A stretch of DNA of 64,000 nt from positions 127,102-191,101 of the forward strand of contig NW_001799555.1 of the NCBI RefSeq assembly GCF_000165425.1, read 5' to 3'. Shown one piece after another: positions 13,005 through 26,242 of the stretch. This DNA comes from Paramecium tetraurelia. Taxonomy: Eukaryota; Ciliophora; Oligohymenophorea; Peniculida; Parameciidae. Positions within the stretch are counted from its first letter, which is position 1, and the number at the start of each line of letters is the position of its first letter. The notes under the pieces were generated by a model that was given only the letters and a program-made list of their open reading frames with translations, did no database searches and was not told the DNA's origin. The position numbers were made by a program, and so were the translations under genes.

Positions 13005-13724
13005 TCATCTACCCAAAATGTTCTTGGTACCTCTTGCAGCCTTGAAGTCATCACAAGGATGTCTGTAGAAGGAGATGATCTTTTTGCCCCATTAGAATTA
13101 TGAGACCATGTAACCCTTCAAATTGATATCATCCTTTGATCCTGGAATCCAATTGTGAGTCTCTGTCAATTCCTCTAAGTCTGCTTCTAATCCTGGATAG
13201 AAATCGTAATCCTCATGAACTAATCATTCAAATTAATTATTGTACTGACATAGCTATTTCTGTCTCCATATTATTCTAAATCTAATAAAGCCAAGTGTTG
13301 ATCCAAATAGTAGTTACTCCAGACTGCACTATGGAATGTGAGTTCATTCTCTAAGTCTTCTAATTCTTTGCTTTGACTAGACACAACTTGATGACAGATG
13401 CGTTCAACATCAAATTCCCTTTGTAGTAGGGTATCATGTCCCTTTTAAACTTTATCAACCAATCCTTCAGTGGTGATCTACTCTTTCCAATAATTCCAAT
13501 CAATTTCCTATTCATCGAAACACAAGCAATACTTGAGCAGCACCTGTTGAAGGTTTTGAATAGAAATTAAACAAAGAACTCAATTAAGATGCATAAAATC
13601 TGCTTTCTAATGTGTTAGCTTTAGCACTCAAAGTTTACAACCATTTATTGATACGATCAAGATTTGCTGATGGACGAGCAGCAACTGTCTTGCTTCTTGT
13701 TTAATTAACAATTAATCTTCTCAT
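13005..13724 (-). CDS. Mitochondrial ATP synthase subunit d-like protein
   Basis: About 222 residues with two introns (25 and 26 nt), spliced length a multiple of three. The N terminus is basic with Ser/Thr/Arg (MRRLIVNQTRSKTVAARPSA), like a mitochondrial targeting peptide. The core EIDWNYWKEQITTEGLVDKV resembles the IDW...Y/F-x-x-x-(I/V)...GLVD segment of F1Fo ATP synthase subunit d, a peripheral-stalk component. The C terminus (LKGYMVSQFQWGKKIISFYR) is ciliate-like. If correct, the protein links F1 to Fo at the inner membrane. Assignment rests on one motif region plus overall size, so another inner-membrane protein is possible. Confidence 0.5.
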
Positions 13725-13754
13725 ATCCAAAATTAAATATTTATGTTAAAATAT

Positions 13755-14144
13755 TCATTATTCACTCACTTCCTCAATAGCAATTTCATCATATTTAGAC
13801 TAGAACATAGAATAAAGATCACTATTGGCAATAAATAATTATAAACAAGTTTAATGAAATTAGTAGAACATATTAAATTTAATAACATACTGCTACTCCA
13901 AACATTTGATTTCTCTATCCACAATTTTAAAATTCTCAAGATCAATGAATAATATGTTGTGATACAGCAAAAAATGACCTGTTGACTTTCAAATAGGTAT
14001 TTCAGAATATATGTTCTAAAATGTCAAATATTTTCCATTTTATTTTTAATGAATAGTTCATAATTACTTATTTGAGTCATCTAGTAAAACTCCTAACGTG
14101 ATGTCTTTCGGATTTCCACGGCTAATAAATTAATTAATAAACAT
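13755..14144 (-). pseudogene. Possible small gene or decayed gene, frame unresolved
   Basis: An ATG at 14144 opens a peptide (MFINQFISRGNPKDITLGVL) that reads like protein. The 3' part, ending in TGA at 13755-13757, does too (FLLYHNILFIDLENFKIVD ... KYDEIAIEEVSEQ). Joining them needs introns of about 50 and 69 nt, and an in-frame TGA sits between them, so I could not build an ordinary short-intron model. It may be a decayed WD-repeat-like gene or a gene with unusual introns. Its ATG overlaps the ATG of the divergent gene on the other strand inside the palindrome CATG at 14142-14145. Confidence 0.3.
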
Positions 14145-15198
14145 GAAATAAATGAGAGAGAATTTCCATATTAAAATAAGAGCTGAGTAAAGGCAGAAAG
14201 AATTTGCAAAAAGAAGAATTGTCAAATTATAAGCCACTCCATAATACTTCAGATAAGCAGTTCTTGAAAATCCGATTAGCGAATTGCTAAAAGAAATTGA
14301 TTAACCAGATTATTTGTAGTTCATCTCTTTTTTAAGTTCAGTTGAAGATTATTAATGCAATAAGTATATGGTAGATTAAGGGGTTCTGACAGTGGCATTG
14401 GAAAAAACAATTCAGCTTATGAATAATTACACATAGACTTCAACTTAGGAAGTAAGCTTAAATTATGTAATTTAAATTTGAGTGAAAATTTAGTTACTTT
14501 CCATAATTGGAAATTTAATTGATTTCATTAATTTCCCTGATGATAAACTTAGATTTATAATATAAAGAGCCATTGAAATTAGCAATTATTCAATGTCAGA
14601 ATTCAAAATTACGATTGTTTGGTTAATTGATGAATTCCTTAAGAAAGAACATCTTTAAGAAGACTTTTTAAATTCCGTAACAAACTTTTTGTTCAATAAC
14701 ATGGGTCGAAAAGATATTACCTCCGCTATCTTTGATACTATCTTAAATTTACAATCTAGCTAACCTGTTCATTTATCAAAAGATCATTTAGACGAATTAT
14801 ATAAACATTTTAGAGACAATGATAATCAAATAGTTCAAAAAAGTCTATTCATTTTAGTCAATTATTTGGAGATTATGCATAAAATAGATTTAGATGAGGA
14901 AATCATAGTTTAATTAAATGAGATATTTAGATATAAGGACTATTTAGCATTATTGAAGCTTAGTAATATATTGTATCCTAGAATCTAACTTGAGCCTAAG
15001 TTAATCCTTCAACGTATGGAAGTATGTGCCTTCGGACTTAAATTACAAGAGTATTTCAGCTTGATTAATAAGTTGATCAAAGATGAAATATTATCTTCAG
15101 AAGAATACTTGAAATCTTTATAAAATATAGAAATGGAGAATTAGTGTGAAAATAATAAATCTATGATTTTATAATAAATAACTTAATATCAAGATTGA
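14143..15198 (+). CDS. ARM-repeat, importin-alpha-like protein
   Basis: About 342 residues with one 27-nt intron; ATG at 14143 and at 14152 are both in frame, and the second is the more typical distance from the divergent gene. The basic N terminus (KIRAEQRQKEFAKRRIVKLQ) looks like an importin-beta-binding segment. The rest is helical, with repeat-like hydrophobic pairs (ISELLKEIDQPDYLQFISFL, LLSIIGNLIDFINF, KSLFILVNYLEIMHKIDLDE) as in armadillo repeats. Canonical importin-alpha has about 500 residues and ten repeats; this protein is shorter and lacks the obvious Trp/Asn ladder. A divergent nuclear import adaptor or another ARM scaffold is most likely. Confidence 0.5.
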
Positions 15199-15686
15199 TC
15201 TATATTTTAATATTGATTAACTCTCTATAATTATTCTAATGTAAAATAAGGTTTCTTTAAAGAAGATAAATTTTAATTATTTTTTCAGTTCAATTAATGT
15301 ATTTAAGAACTTTACTAAATGTAATGCGCCGATTATTAATAATTATTTTTATATAAGATGTATTTGCAACTATTTTTGCTCTCATTGATTTTAAATTAAA
15401 ATATAATTATAACATATAATATTATTTAGCCTATTTTCATCTGAAATATCACTGTTCTCTTTGAATCTGAATCATATATTTAAACATATTGTAAATTTAA
15501 TTTATCATAACATAGTTTACCGTAAAAAAAATCAAATAAATTATGCCATATTGAATTGAAACGAAAACAATACACACTTAATTTTGGATAAGATAACTGA
15601 ATCTTATGGTTAATTAATTCTGACTATAGGAATTTTTCATTTAACTTTTTATATATGTAATATTTATTTTAATATTATAAAACGGA
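15199..15686. other. Intergenic spacer, nothing recognised
   Basis: About 490 AT-rich bases between two tandem plus-strand genes. No frame reads like protein and no RNA gene is evident. Presumably it holds the 3' untranslated region of the ARM gene and the promoter of the next gene. Confidence 0.5.
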
Positions 15687-17299
15687 ATGCTTTATATATT
15701 AGCCTTAATGTAGTTGTTTTCCTTAGCAATTACTTAGGATCCTGTTGATAAATTATTTGAGTTTCAGTAACTCATGAAACAAAAAACTAAAGTTCCAAGT
15801 AAACGTTTTTGACTATTGCTTAGAATAAAATATCGTTGAATATGATAGTTCAGACATATTTAGTGAAGGCTACATCACAGTAAGTGAGTAATCAGAAGAT
15901 GACGAATTTTAACAATATGATGAGATTTCGCAATACGATGAGGTGGATGAATCTGATGATCCATCAGATGACGATGAGGAGATGATTATTCAATAATAAT
16001 AATAGAAGGAATAATAAAGGATAGAATAACAGAAAATAGAGTAACAAAGAGCCGAATAATAAAGGTTGGAATAATTGAAATTGGAATAGTAAAGATAAGA
16101 ATAGTTGAGATTAGAATAATAATTGATGGAGCAACAGAAATTAGAAAAGTTGAAGCTTGAATAACAATAATAGATGTTAGAAAATGAGAAGAAAAAAAAG
16201 AAAATAATTGAAATCCCAGATGATTGGAGTGATGCTGATGATTAGATGTAGGTCCCTAAATAATAAAAGAAGAAAAAACAAAAGAAATAAGATTTAGAAG
16301 ATGAAGAACTATTAGAGGTTTTAAATTCTGCTAAAAAGACAAAGGTTTAATCTCTTGGAGATTTGGAAGAGATGGAAAAGAAAATAATAAAAAAGAAAAA
16401 AAAGAGAGAGCCAGTTCAAGATGAGGAATTTGTTTAGAAGGTACCAGCTTAGAACTAAACTTTTATTCATTTTAATAATAAAAATAATTATCTAGAATTA
16501 GCACCTTGTAGCAATAACCCTATTTAACAAAGAGCTTGTAGTTTGTGTAAAAGTGAGGTTGGATATCAATTAGATGATGATAATTGGTATATGATTGGTT
16601 TATAACATGGTTACAAGAAGGAATTTCTTTTATTGATAGAAATCACTAAACAGTCCTTTGGAGATAGTCAGTTGTATTTGAGTTTCTCATCCAATGGATC
16701 TGCATGTATGACAAGTGATACTCTCAAATAAGATATTGACGTTGAAAATGTTTTATAAAGGTTTTCAGGTAGATCGTGGAGACACTTTATTAAAAATGAA
16801 TTGTTTGCTCTTCCATAAAAGTTGGAGGGCAGAAGCTTTCAATTCAAAGCAATATATTAAAACAAACAATTTACATTTTCAGATTTTGAAATCAAATTTG
16901 CATCCAATCTAATTCAAGAATTAAAGTCTTTGTCTGAATAAGAGGTTTCTATTAGAACCAATACAGTTGAATTCATTGGAGAATCAGTAAACAATATTAT
17001 TAATTGAATAGTTGTAATGCACATTAACAGGATTGATGAAATAACAAAATGATGAGTTGCCATTCTCTTTGAAATTTAAAAATGGCGAGAGTACATCTGA
17101 ACTTCTAATCCCAAATTGCTAGATTCCCTTACACAATGAAATTCTGTATGGAGTTTCAGATTTGTATTTCGGAGAGTACTTTAAGGAGACTTTACAATAG
17201 AAATTGAAGGGAAACTTTAGGGGAGATTTTAATGCCACGACTTCATTTGAGAATGGAAAATTGAAAGTGAGATTGGCAATGAAGAAATTTAATAAATGA
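15687..17299 (+). CDS. Secreted/ER protein, acidic and Gln-rich middle, unknown function
   Basis: About 520 residues with two 25-nt introns. It begins with a clear signal peptide (MLYILALMQLFSLAIT). An acidic stretch follows (DESDDPSDDDEEM), then ~60 residues in which Gln codons (mostly TAA/TAG) alternate with Leu, Arg, Glu and Lys to form a coiled coil, then Lys-rich clusters. The C-terminal half (from about residue 250) is a compact domain starting near CSNNPIQQRACSLCKSEVG, with a CxxC pair and predicted beta strands (NWYMIGLQHGYKKEFLLLIE). I do not recognise it. Its signal peptide plus coiled coil suggests the secretory pathway or a trichocyst/cortex role, but this is inference. Confidence 0.65.
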
Positions 17300-17315
17300 T
17301 TAATGCATCTATATA

Positions 17316-17903
17316 TCACTCATGTTTTTATTTTGGTTTTTCCAGAAAACCCAATTAATTGAGTTATAACACTAGTTTGTCAAATATTATTATTGCACCT
17401 AAATATATATACACGTAAATACCTCTGGTTTTAGGATAATACATCCAAATAAGAGTCATGTTTTTGATGGGGAAATACAATTACAATAGGTCATGGAAAG
17501 CGAACCACATCACTCTGTCCAACAGAAACATGAGTAAGTAAATCACCCAATAAGAAAGCCAAATTTTAGATTTTGCATCATCCTTTTATTTCACACATTA
17601 AACACTCATGTATGCAGGGTATAGAATACCAATCAATATTTTGACTAACAAATTTCCAGCTCCAAATATTGTGAGTGTGAAGGCAACAAAAATTATACCT
17701 AAGACTAATTAGCCAGGATTGACATTAAATTTTTGGGCAATTTGTTAAAGAGGAGCTACATCGCTGAAATCATCAGAAATTCTCTTAAATATCTCATCTA
17801 AATTGTCTAATTGAGGCTCTTTCTCTGGTCTTTTAGGTCCTGAAGGTGGTGCTGGTTTATTTTCAATGCTTGGATCTATTTATTGCACTTTTTCTTCAGA
17901 CAT
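17316..17903 (-). CDS. REEP/TB2-DP1-HVA22 family membrane protein
   Basis: Intronless 195-residue protein. After a Pro-rich cytosolic N terminus come hydrophobic hairpins: LGIIFVAFTLTIFGAGNLLV, then ILIGILYPAYMSVQCVKQKD and SYWVIYLLMFLLDRVMWFAF. The sequence YPAYMSV(Q)... followed by W(L)SYWVIY is the TB2/DP1 signature. IYVYIYLGAIIIFDKLV is close to the family's C-terminal amphipathic helix. These proteins shape tubular ER by wedging into the cytosolic leaflet (Yop1/REEP5). Length and topology are normal for the family. It converges with the preceding gene 17 bases away. Confidence 0.85.
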
Positions 17904-18003
17904 AAATTTAGATATTTAATTTAACAATAATACACCAGATTATTTCATTCAAAACATAAAGTGGATTAGAATCTATTGTTTGAAATTATATATAAATTAA
18001 AAA

Positions 18004-19626
<1,623 letters not shown>

Positions 19627-19679
19627 TTTATTTATATTTAATGTGCACTCATCTAAATTTTTCTCACAACAACAATGTA

Positions 19680-20723
19680 ATGATGTATTTGAAATTACGA
19701 GAAGAGGGGTGTGAAAAGGATACTGCCAGGAAATTTTGTCGCAAATAGTTTTGCAAAGTAGGCTAAAATTATATTAGATCGATCAAACACAATAAAATAT
19801 TGGACCTCCGGGACATAAAATACTTAAAATACAACCAGATCGATTGCTTGGTCAAAAAGGATGGTAACCAGGTTTTCTGATGAAATTTGATTTGGGTGTT
19901 GGTTATAAAGAATCTGCTGGTAATATACATATTTGATACAGATCTCAATGAAAAATTTACTCCAGCTGAATTAGCCATACTAAAACAATACAAATAATAC
20001 GAAAAGAAAAAGAACGCTGCACTTCTACAAAAAATGCTTGCAGTTAAAAGTTATGCTGACTCACTCAGACCTCCAACATTAGATGTCTTTAGCAAAAGTT
20101 ACTTACAAAGAGTTAAATAAATCTCTTAAGAGTTAAGAGAAGGCTAAGCAAAAGCAAAAAAATATTTTGAATTCGGAGATATGAAGTTTTATGCTCTTGT
20201 TGACTACATTAATAGATTTGGTTAGAATAAGGATTCAATAAATCTTAAATTCGATCCAATCTTAATGGAAGACATAAAGTTTTAAACTGAGAACACTTAA
20301 AAAGTAAATACTGCTAGGGTGTTCCGCAGAATGGGAACAATAAGTAACATAGAAAAAGAAGCCAATTTTATTATGGCTTTGTCATAATAAGCTCCTGTAG
20401 GAGACAATATAGAAAAAGCAAAATAAAAGCCTGAAGTAGTTTCACTTTTGAAACTTAATCATCAAAAAATCGATCTTGCAGAAGAATTCAATTCTACCTA
20501 GTATTTATTTACTCCAACCAACTCTTAAACTTTACAACCATCCCGTATAAATGATGATGCTATGAAATCATTTGTAAAACAGTTTTACTAAAAATAATTT
20601 GATGACAAATTGAATTCTTTAACCACTTATAATAGAAATATTAGAGTTAGAACTTAGGCTAATAGTGAATTTAAAAAGATATCAAGATAGCCATCTAATA
20701 AAGTTAAGACTTCAAGTCTATGA
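19680..20723 (+). CDS. Conserved-looking protein of unknown function
   Basis: About 333 residues with two introns (20 and 22 nt), spliced length divisible by three. The N terminus has several cysteines (EEGCEKDTARKFCRKQFC). It is followed by the Pro/Gly-containing segment QNIGPPGHKILKIQPDRLLG and then GWQPGFLMKFDLGVGYKESA. The middle is helical (LREGQAKAKKYFEFGDMK, FYALVDYINRFGQNKDS). The C terminus is basic and disordered. I recognise no family. The mix of a compact N-terminal motif and long helices is like many ciliary or microtubule-associated ciliate proteins, but that is a guess. The start is the first ATG after the divergent MAP kinase gene. Confidence 0.6.
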
Positions 20724-21148
20724 ATCAATAAAGTAAATATTTGAATTTTTGATAATAAATATTTATGATTTATGATAAGACAACATATTGAAATTAGTTG
20801 ATCAACCTATTCCTCATAAATTATAATTTAGTTATTTTGATTATAATTTTATTTTTAATAATTTTATTATTCTTTTTCGCTTTGCATACTAAGAAAACCA
20901 AATTGACAGAAAAAGTATTTAATTTATCTCTCATTATAATTAATAATGCTTTGGAAATAATTCTAGAAGACCCTATAAAAAGAATAAACATCATAAAATT
21001 GATATTTATAAAGAAAATCCCAAGATAAAATTATATTATATTCCTCTAAGGTGATTCATTAAATACATAATTCTGATGAAAATATAAGTTTACAAAGCTT
21101 GAGTATGTTGGGAATAATAAAGCCAAAAAATAGTGATAAATTTAATTA
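20724..21148. other. Spacer with a hydrophobic open frame lacking ATG
   Basis: The stretch 20798-21028 encodes a hydrophobic peptide (LVILIIILFLIILLFFFALH) in frame with an upstream TGA and no ATG. With TAA and TAG as sense codons, AT-rich DNA often gives such runs, so I do not call a gene. It might be a relic of a membrane-protein exon. Confidence 0.35.
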
Positions 21149-21540
21149 ATGTTAGTCTTTATATCAATCTATATTATCAATTGTATCATCAACTTATATT
21201 GATCTCCAAACTAAATGCACCTGTAGAGAATAACTTACAGAAGGTGATTTTAAAGAAGAAAAAAATGGAAGGGGCTTTGCTATTGGGATGAAAATAAATG
21301 CTTCGAAATGGATTTCTGTCAAATATAAAATTATGATGCCGATTATTGTGCAGGTGATAAAAGATGTGAATATCTTGAAGGAAAATGCACAAAATTCACC
21401 AGTTGTGATCAAAATATCGGTGATAAGAGTGCACATGTGAAGCAATTTCTGGTTAATGTACATCATAAGATGGAAAATGTGCGAAAGCAAGGTACTCCAG
21501 GTTGTTCTAATTATAATGAAGAAATCATAATGATTTTTTC
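21149..21540 (+). pseudogene. Decayed cysteine-rich antigen gene
   Basis: This segment is a damaged copy of the antigen gene at 6520-7338. It shares the start region, including a block of about 27 identical bases near 21177-21203. It also retains blocks for EYLEGKCTKFTSCD, a version of CEAIS, and PGCSNYNEE, in the same order. The frame is broken: TGA occurs soon after the ATG because of a small indel, and another shift separates the KCTKFTSCD block from the CEAIS block. The C-terminal half is missing. It is a relic, probably from duplication and decay of a surface-antigen gene. The intact paralogues nearby are on the opposite strand. Confidence 0.8.
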
Positions 21541-21589
21541 ATTTTCATTATGATATAGTTATTGATAATATTAATAATAAGTATAAATT

Positions 21590-21775
21590 AATTGAGATCT
21601 AAATTGGAATTTAATCTATTTTGTCTTCTCTTTAAATTGTTTATAATTCTTACTTGTTACATCAATATGAAAAAATTTATTTCTAATAAAGAGTCCTTAT
21701 CTTATCAGAACCCTTTGTATTTTTCAAGGAGACTTAACTTTCCCTTTAAAATGGCCACAATGGTAGATTTATAAA
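21590..21775 (-). repeat. Dispersed inverted repeat, copy B
   Basis: Reverse complement of this stretch matches 9541-9800 in two blocks (18 bases, and ~22 bases with one mismatch). It lies just downstream of the antigen relic. It does not encode a recognisable protein; an open frame at 21592-21774 is probably chance. Confidence 0.55.
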
Positions 21776-22091
21776 GAAAAAGAACACATTTAGATCATTA
21801 AAAACAACTTAGTCGCTATATTTTAAAACATCTATTAAGAGCTGATTGAAATATTTGCTTAGACTTTAATGAGAATGTATATAGCAATTACCAATTAGTA
21901 TAAGGCAGCCATTGAAATAGGTGGGATACTTTTGGTAGATAAGTTGCAAATGGTCTTAGGGATTAGATAATGTATTAAAATAATTAAATATATTTGAAAT
22001 TGAATTATATACATACTATTATTTTAATAAGTGTTTGAGGATTTATTCTCAATTAAATAAAAATTTAAATTTCAATATAAATACACGCATA

Positions 22092-23039
22092 ATGTATGAT
22101 GACTAATTTAATAAATAATATTATTAAAATGCATATCTCAAATAAATAATCAGAAGATTTGTCCATTTATCATGGAAGTGAAATACAAAAACTGTAGGTC
22201 CCTTCAAAGATTGATTACAGACAAAGTGCTGTGCCTGATAACCCTTGCTATAACTTTCGATTTAGAATTTTCATTTTTTTCAGTTATATTGTGATCACTC
22301 AAATCGGTGAAATCCTGGGTACACCATAGGATGACATCAAAGGAATATTTGATGTTGGACACAATTGCACAGAAGGAATCAACAAATTATATCATTCTCA
22401 CACATGGTACTTATTCAATTTAAATTGCATTTAGGTTTGCTTCTCTGATGCAAGTAATCTCTGGCCTCATTTTAGACTTTGCCTTTTTCTACGTCAGTCT
22501 TTATTGGGTGTTATATGTCAGAAATTTCAGACTGTTTGCTGCTTTAATCATATTCTATGGAATCAGGGCAATTCATTTGAATATTTTTAAACTTCAGTTT
22601 GCTGATAATTACTATTGGTAGGATCCAGGAGTGCCAACCTTTGTTGTAAAATACGGGAATTATTCAGATTTCTTTTACTCTGTAAGAATTTATTCATAAA
22701 ATAGGGTCATGTGGGATTTTTGGTGATTTGTGCATTGGAGATGAGAAAATTGGGCAAGAAATGGTTCGCCTTATTTTTTTTTATATCATCCTTCTTTTAA
22801 GCTTTTATAGTTATTTCTTTTAGAATTCATTACACAATTGATGTAAAAATTAATAAAAATTATTATAGGTGCCAGCTGGATATATTTTTGCACATTACTT
22901 TTATAACTAAGTTTGCTATTGGGAAGTGAAAATTGACCATGCATTATATTGGATATCCATTAAATGTTGTCCTGTTAAAACTCCTCAATCAGCTACACAA
23001 CCAACTAAAATTCCTGATTTAGATACAGAAAAACCATGA
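22092..23039 (+). CDS. PAP2-type lipid phosphotransferase, sphingomyelin synthase-like
   Basis: About 275 residues with several membrane segments. It has IFDVGHNCTEGINKLYHSHT, FYVSLYWVLYVRNFRLFAAL and GIRAIHLNIFKLQF, then YSDFFYSGHVGFLVICALEM and RIHYTIDV. The SGH and H-x3-D positions match the His/Asp catalytic triad of the PAP2_C/sphingomyelin synthase family. These enzymes move a phospho-head-group from a phospholipid to ceramide at the Golgi or plasma membrane. Introns of 28, 23 and 26 nt are clear; the N-terminal part needs one more removal of length 1 modulo 3, for example 43 nt before QSAVPDNPCYNF, so the first ~40 residues are uncertain. The head-group donor and acceptor cannot be told from the sequence. 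Confidence 0.75.
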
Positions 23040-23448
23040 ATTATAATCACTTATTTTTTTTATTTTTATAAATGTGTTCCAACAGAATGATTTTAGCTAG
23101 ATAGATGAACATTCGAGAAATCTTCTTTATGTAATTAGTAAGTAATTTCTCTTAAAATTAAATTGACATTCTATCTTTTCATCATTTTCATTAATTCTAG
23201 CATAAAGGCAAGTCTTTATAAGGAGTATAAATAATTTGAGAATATTTAGGAGGAAGTTTCATAATAAAAATTTATGTAATTAAATAATTGAATATATTAA
23301 ATTTGATTTGAAAAAAGTGTATTATGAGAAATTCAAATTATATTTTTGTTTAAATGGTAATTGTGTTATGTTGAACCTAACATATAAGAGATTATGTACT
23401 GATGGATAATAAATAAGGTATATAAAAAATTATATTTTAAAATACTCT
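23040..23448. other. Spacer, nothing convincing
   Basis: About 410 AT-rich bases between convergent genes. One 50-codon frame starts at an ATG near 23083, but it is not longer than expected by chance when only TGA stops translation. I see no RNA gene. Confidence 0.45.
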
Positions 23449-24159
23449 TCACTTTTTGGCATATTTTACTTTTAGTTGACACTCTGGAGTGATTTTAAAG
23501 TTGCTCAAACCCTTCAAAGCAACTGTCGCTTGATCATCATTCTAATATTCAACAAATGCCAAGCCTCTAGCAGGTATCAACTTAATGAGTGAATAACCAG
23601 GGTATTACCTAAATAGCTCTGATAACATGATTTCAGTGACAAAGGGAGGCAACGATTCTATCAACAAGACATTATTGATTTCTCCCTAATTAAAATTGCT
23701 ACTGTTTTGTATTTTCTCATCAAACTTTTTCTATTTCTTTTCTTTCATCAATTCATTTGGCAAAGTGGGTTGCAATTCCTTGTGTTGCTTTTGTTTATAA
23801 TAAAATTTGCCTTCAATCCTATCAAATATAACACTCTTCTTGTATGCAAATTCAATAATCTAAAATAGCAGGAATAGATATACTAATGGTTTGTCATAAA
23901 CAATCATGCCTGACAACGCTGCTTTGGCATTCGTAGCATATGTGATGTTTTAAAATACTATAAATGCTTATCCTCTTAATTTTTGTGTTTTCTTCATTAC
24001 CATTTAAAGGACTTCTCCGAATTATGAAAAGAGTATGTACAATATAAATTTCAAGTCTTCTAGTTTAATTTTATCATTCAATCCAGTTACATAAAGAGTT
24101 TCTTTGGGGGCTGAGTCCTGAATAATTTGATTGGCTGGATGAAGATAAGGCTAATTCAT
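23449..24159 (-). CDS. U1A/U2B''-type spliceosomal RRM protein
   Basis: About 228 residues with one 24-nt intron. The first RRM (residues ~20-100) begins ETLYVTGLNDKIKLEDLKFI and has FGEVLQMVMKKTQKLRGQAF with RNP1-like RGQAFIVF. The second RRM (residues ~150-228) has NNVLLIESLPPFVTEIMLSE, LFRQYPGYSLIKLI and RGLAFVEY. The RRM-linker-RRM plan with 'lfsqfGevl...k.rGqAFivF' is that of U1A, U2B'' and SNF. These proteins bind stem-loops of U1 or U2 snRNA in the spliceosome, a fitting partner for an intron-dense genome. The sequence does not show whether it binds U1, U2 or both. Confidence 0.88.
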
Positions 24160-24203
24160 AAATTAAATTATATTATATATATATAATTATTTATTCAATT
24201 CGA

Positions 24204-24982
24204 TCAAGAAGAAACTTATTCTTCACCAGCATCCTTTGCAAATTCTAGCTTAAGATCATTGTAAAATTTAGTTAGATGCACTTGTGCAATGGCTGTGCTA
24301 TTCACAACAGATTAATTCTACTGATAAGGTCTTTATTATTATTGATTTATGGGCATAGATTATGTAACTTTATTTTTTAATGCTTATAAATATTGAACAA
24401 TAGGTTAAACAATTTGGTCATTTTAAATTTTCTCCTCCCCATTAGCTCCCAGACTTTGTATCCTGTCTTTAAAATAATCATTTCCCCACCATAATTCCTA
24501 TTCAACATCAAAATTTTTATCCATTAAGCAATTTAGGATAATGTTCGTCTCAATGAGTATCTGATCATACATATCAGATATCATACTTGCATAGTTTCAT
24601 TCGCTATCCAATCCTTTTTTTCAATACATTCGGGTACTTATTCCTGATAAGCCAAAAAATTCTCCTTATAGTACTTTAAGACCATGAGTTTAATTTTTAA
24701 GGCTTTTTCAGTAAAGTCATTATAACTCCTCAAGAGAATCTCAGATTTCCCTTCTATTATTCGAGTCAATTGTTCACATGAGTCAAAATAAATTTATTAC
24801 TTCCAAATAACTTCCTATATATATGACTTGACTGGTTTAGTTCGCATAAAATTCGCTAAATCTTGGGAATCACAAAAAGCTAAAGCCTCCTTCGAAGTAG
24901 TTAAACTCATTTGAATAGGTTGGGCCTAAATAATTTCATTTCGAAAAGACTTGTTTTTACGTTTGGAACATTTAATCCCCAT
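24204..24982 (-). CDS. N-myristoylation-type protein of unknown function
   Basis: About 250 residues with one 26-nt intron. It starts MGIKCSKRKNKSF: Gly2, Ser6-like position and Cys5 with basic residues form a typical myristoylation/palmitoylation signal for membrane attachment. The remainder is helical and Gln-rich towards the end, with aromatic spots (VIWKQQIYFDSCEQ, VEQELWWGNDYFKDR). I see no enzyme motif. It may be a membrane-tethered adaptor. The gene is tandem with the U2B''-like gene, 44 bases upstream of it. Confidence 0.6.
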
Positions 24983-26242
24983 AATTTTTTATAATATTGT
25001 ACTTTAGAATTAAATATTAATGATGACAATAGTGTTTATTCAACCTAGGATCTGTTCTTTTTGAAAGGAATTCAACTTATTTAATATCTTTAATTCCAAG
25101 ATGTGAGACTGCTTCACATTTCATTATTTTAAACCATTCTAGCTCTTTTTTGGAGATATATTGTTTTTCAAATTAGTATTCAATCAGTAGATTTCTAGAA
25201 GAATAATTATCTAAACTGAACCAAATTGATTTTTTAAATCAAATTAGTATTATAAACAGTATTGATTTCCTCTTTTAGTTAATAGTTAGGATTTCAAATC
25301 AATAATAAATCGTCATGTATCCCATTTAAAATCACAAAAATGAGATAATAAGGCTCTATGCAATTTAAAAAATGAAATAATCAATTTTTTGAAATAAGGA
25401 TTTTTCACTTTATTTAGATATATCAAAATAAGAATCGATTAAAAGTTTGTAGTAAATACATATCTCTATATAATCTTTGAATTTTTAATAATAGTTCTTA
25501 TTTATAACAAGAAAAAACAAAAAAAATGCATTCTATAGATTTTATCATAATCCTTCATCCTATTACTCGACAACTTTTCTGATTTTTATTTAACTATTAT
25601 TAACCTTGAAAAATAAATTGCAAATATAATTATTTGCTAAAAGTTGGTCTTTTAGAAGTATAAGATGTTTAATGTTGTTAAATACTCAGCGAATTTTTAT
25701 TAATTATTTATGGTTTGCAATTTCTGTATTTCCTCGCATCCTACTGCTCTGCATTTTCTGAAATAACGCGAAATTCTAATTTATGAGGTATAAATAACTA
25801 AATACTTTTCAAATATTTAATAGTACTTAATTAATATTTAAAAATAATTATTATTATTAAATAATAACTGCTATTAATAATATTGCTTCTTGATTCTTGT
25901 TTTCATTTATATAGGATGTAAAAATTAAAATCTGAATTAGTAATTATTATTTGCAAAAATATTGAAAAGTCTAATTGAGTAATTTTCAATAAATAGTTGC
26001 AATTCTTAAAAATTAAGAGGGAAATAAAAAGAACAGTTAAAATTAATTTGAATCTGACAATATTAAGAACAGTCAAGGGGTAAACGTGTATAATAAGAAA
26101 ATTAAACAAGTATAAATTAAGTAAGATTGTCTCTTATCAAGATAGTTCTATTTTTATATAATTAACAAAAACATATTATTAAATACTGAATAAAATGGAA
26201 TTCTTTAAAAAATTATCTAAATCAAAATGATAATGTCTCTAG
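24983..26242. other. Longest gene-free stretch of the window (1.26 kb)
   Basis: No frame reads like protein, no tRNA or folded RNA was seen, and base composition is among the most AT-rich of the window. In this compact sequence a gap of this size is unusual. It may contain a decayed gene or excised-element scar, or regulatory DNA for the divergent antigen and myristoylated-protein genes. Confidence 0.45.

Noticed and set aside
16000-16200. Repetitive AT-rich TAATAA block resembling a microsatellite
   Set aside because: It is coding: the triplets are Gln codons in the coiled-coil part of the gene at 15687-17299.
23083-23240. Short plus-strand frame of about 50 codons
   Set aside because: With only TGA as stop, frames of this length are expected by chance in AT-rich DNA, and no motif is present.
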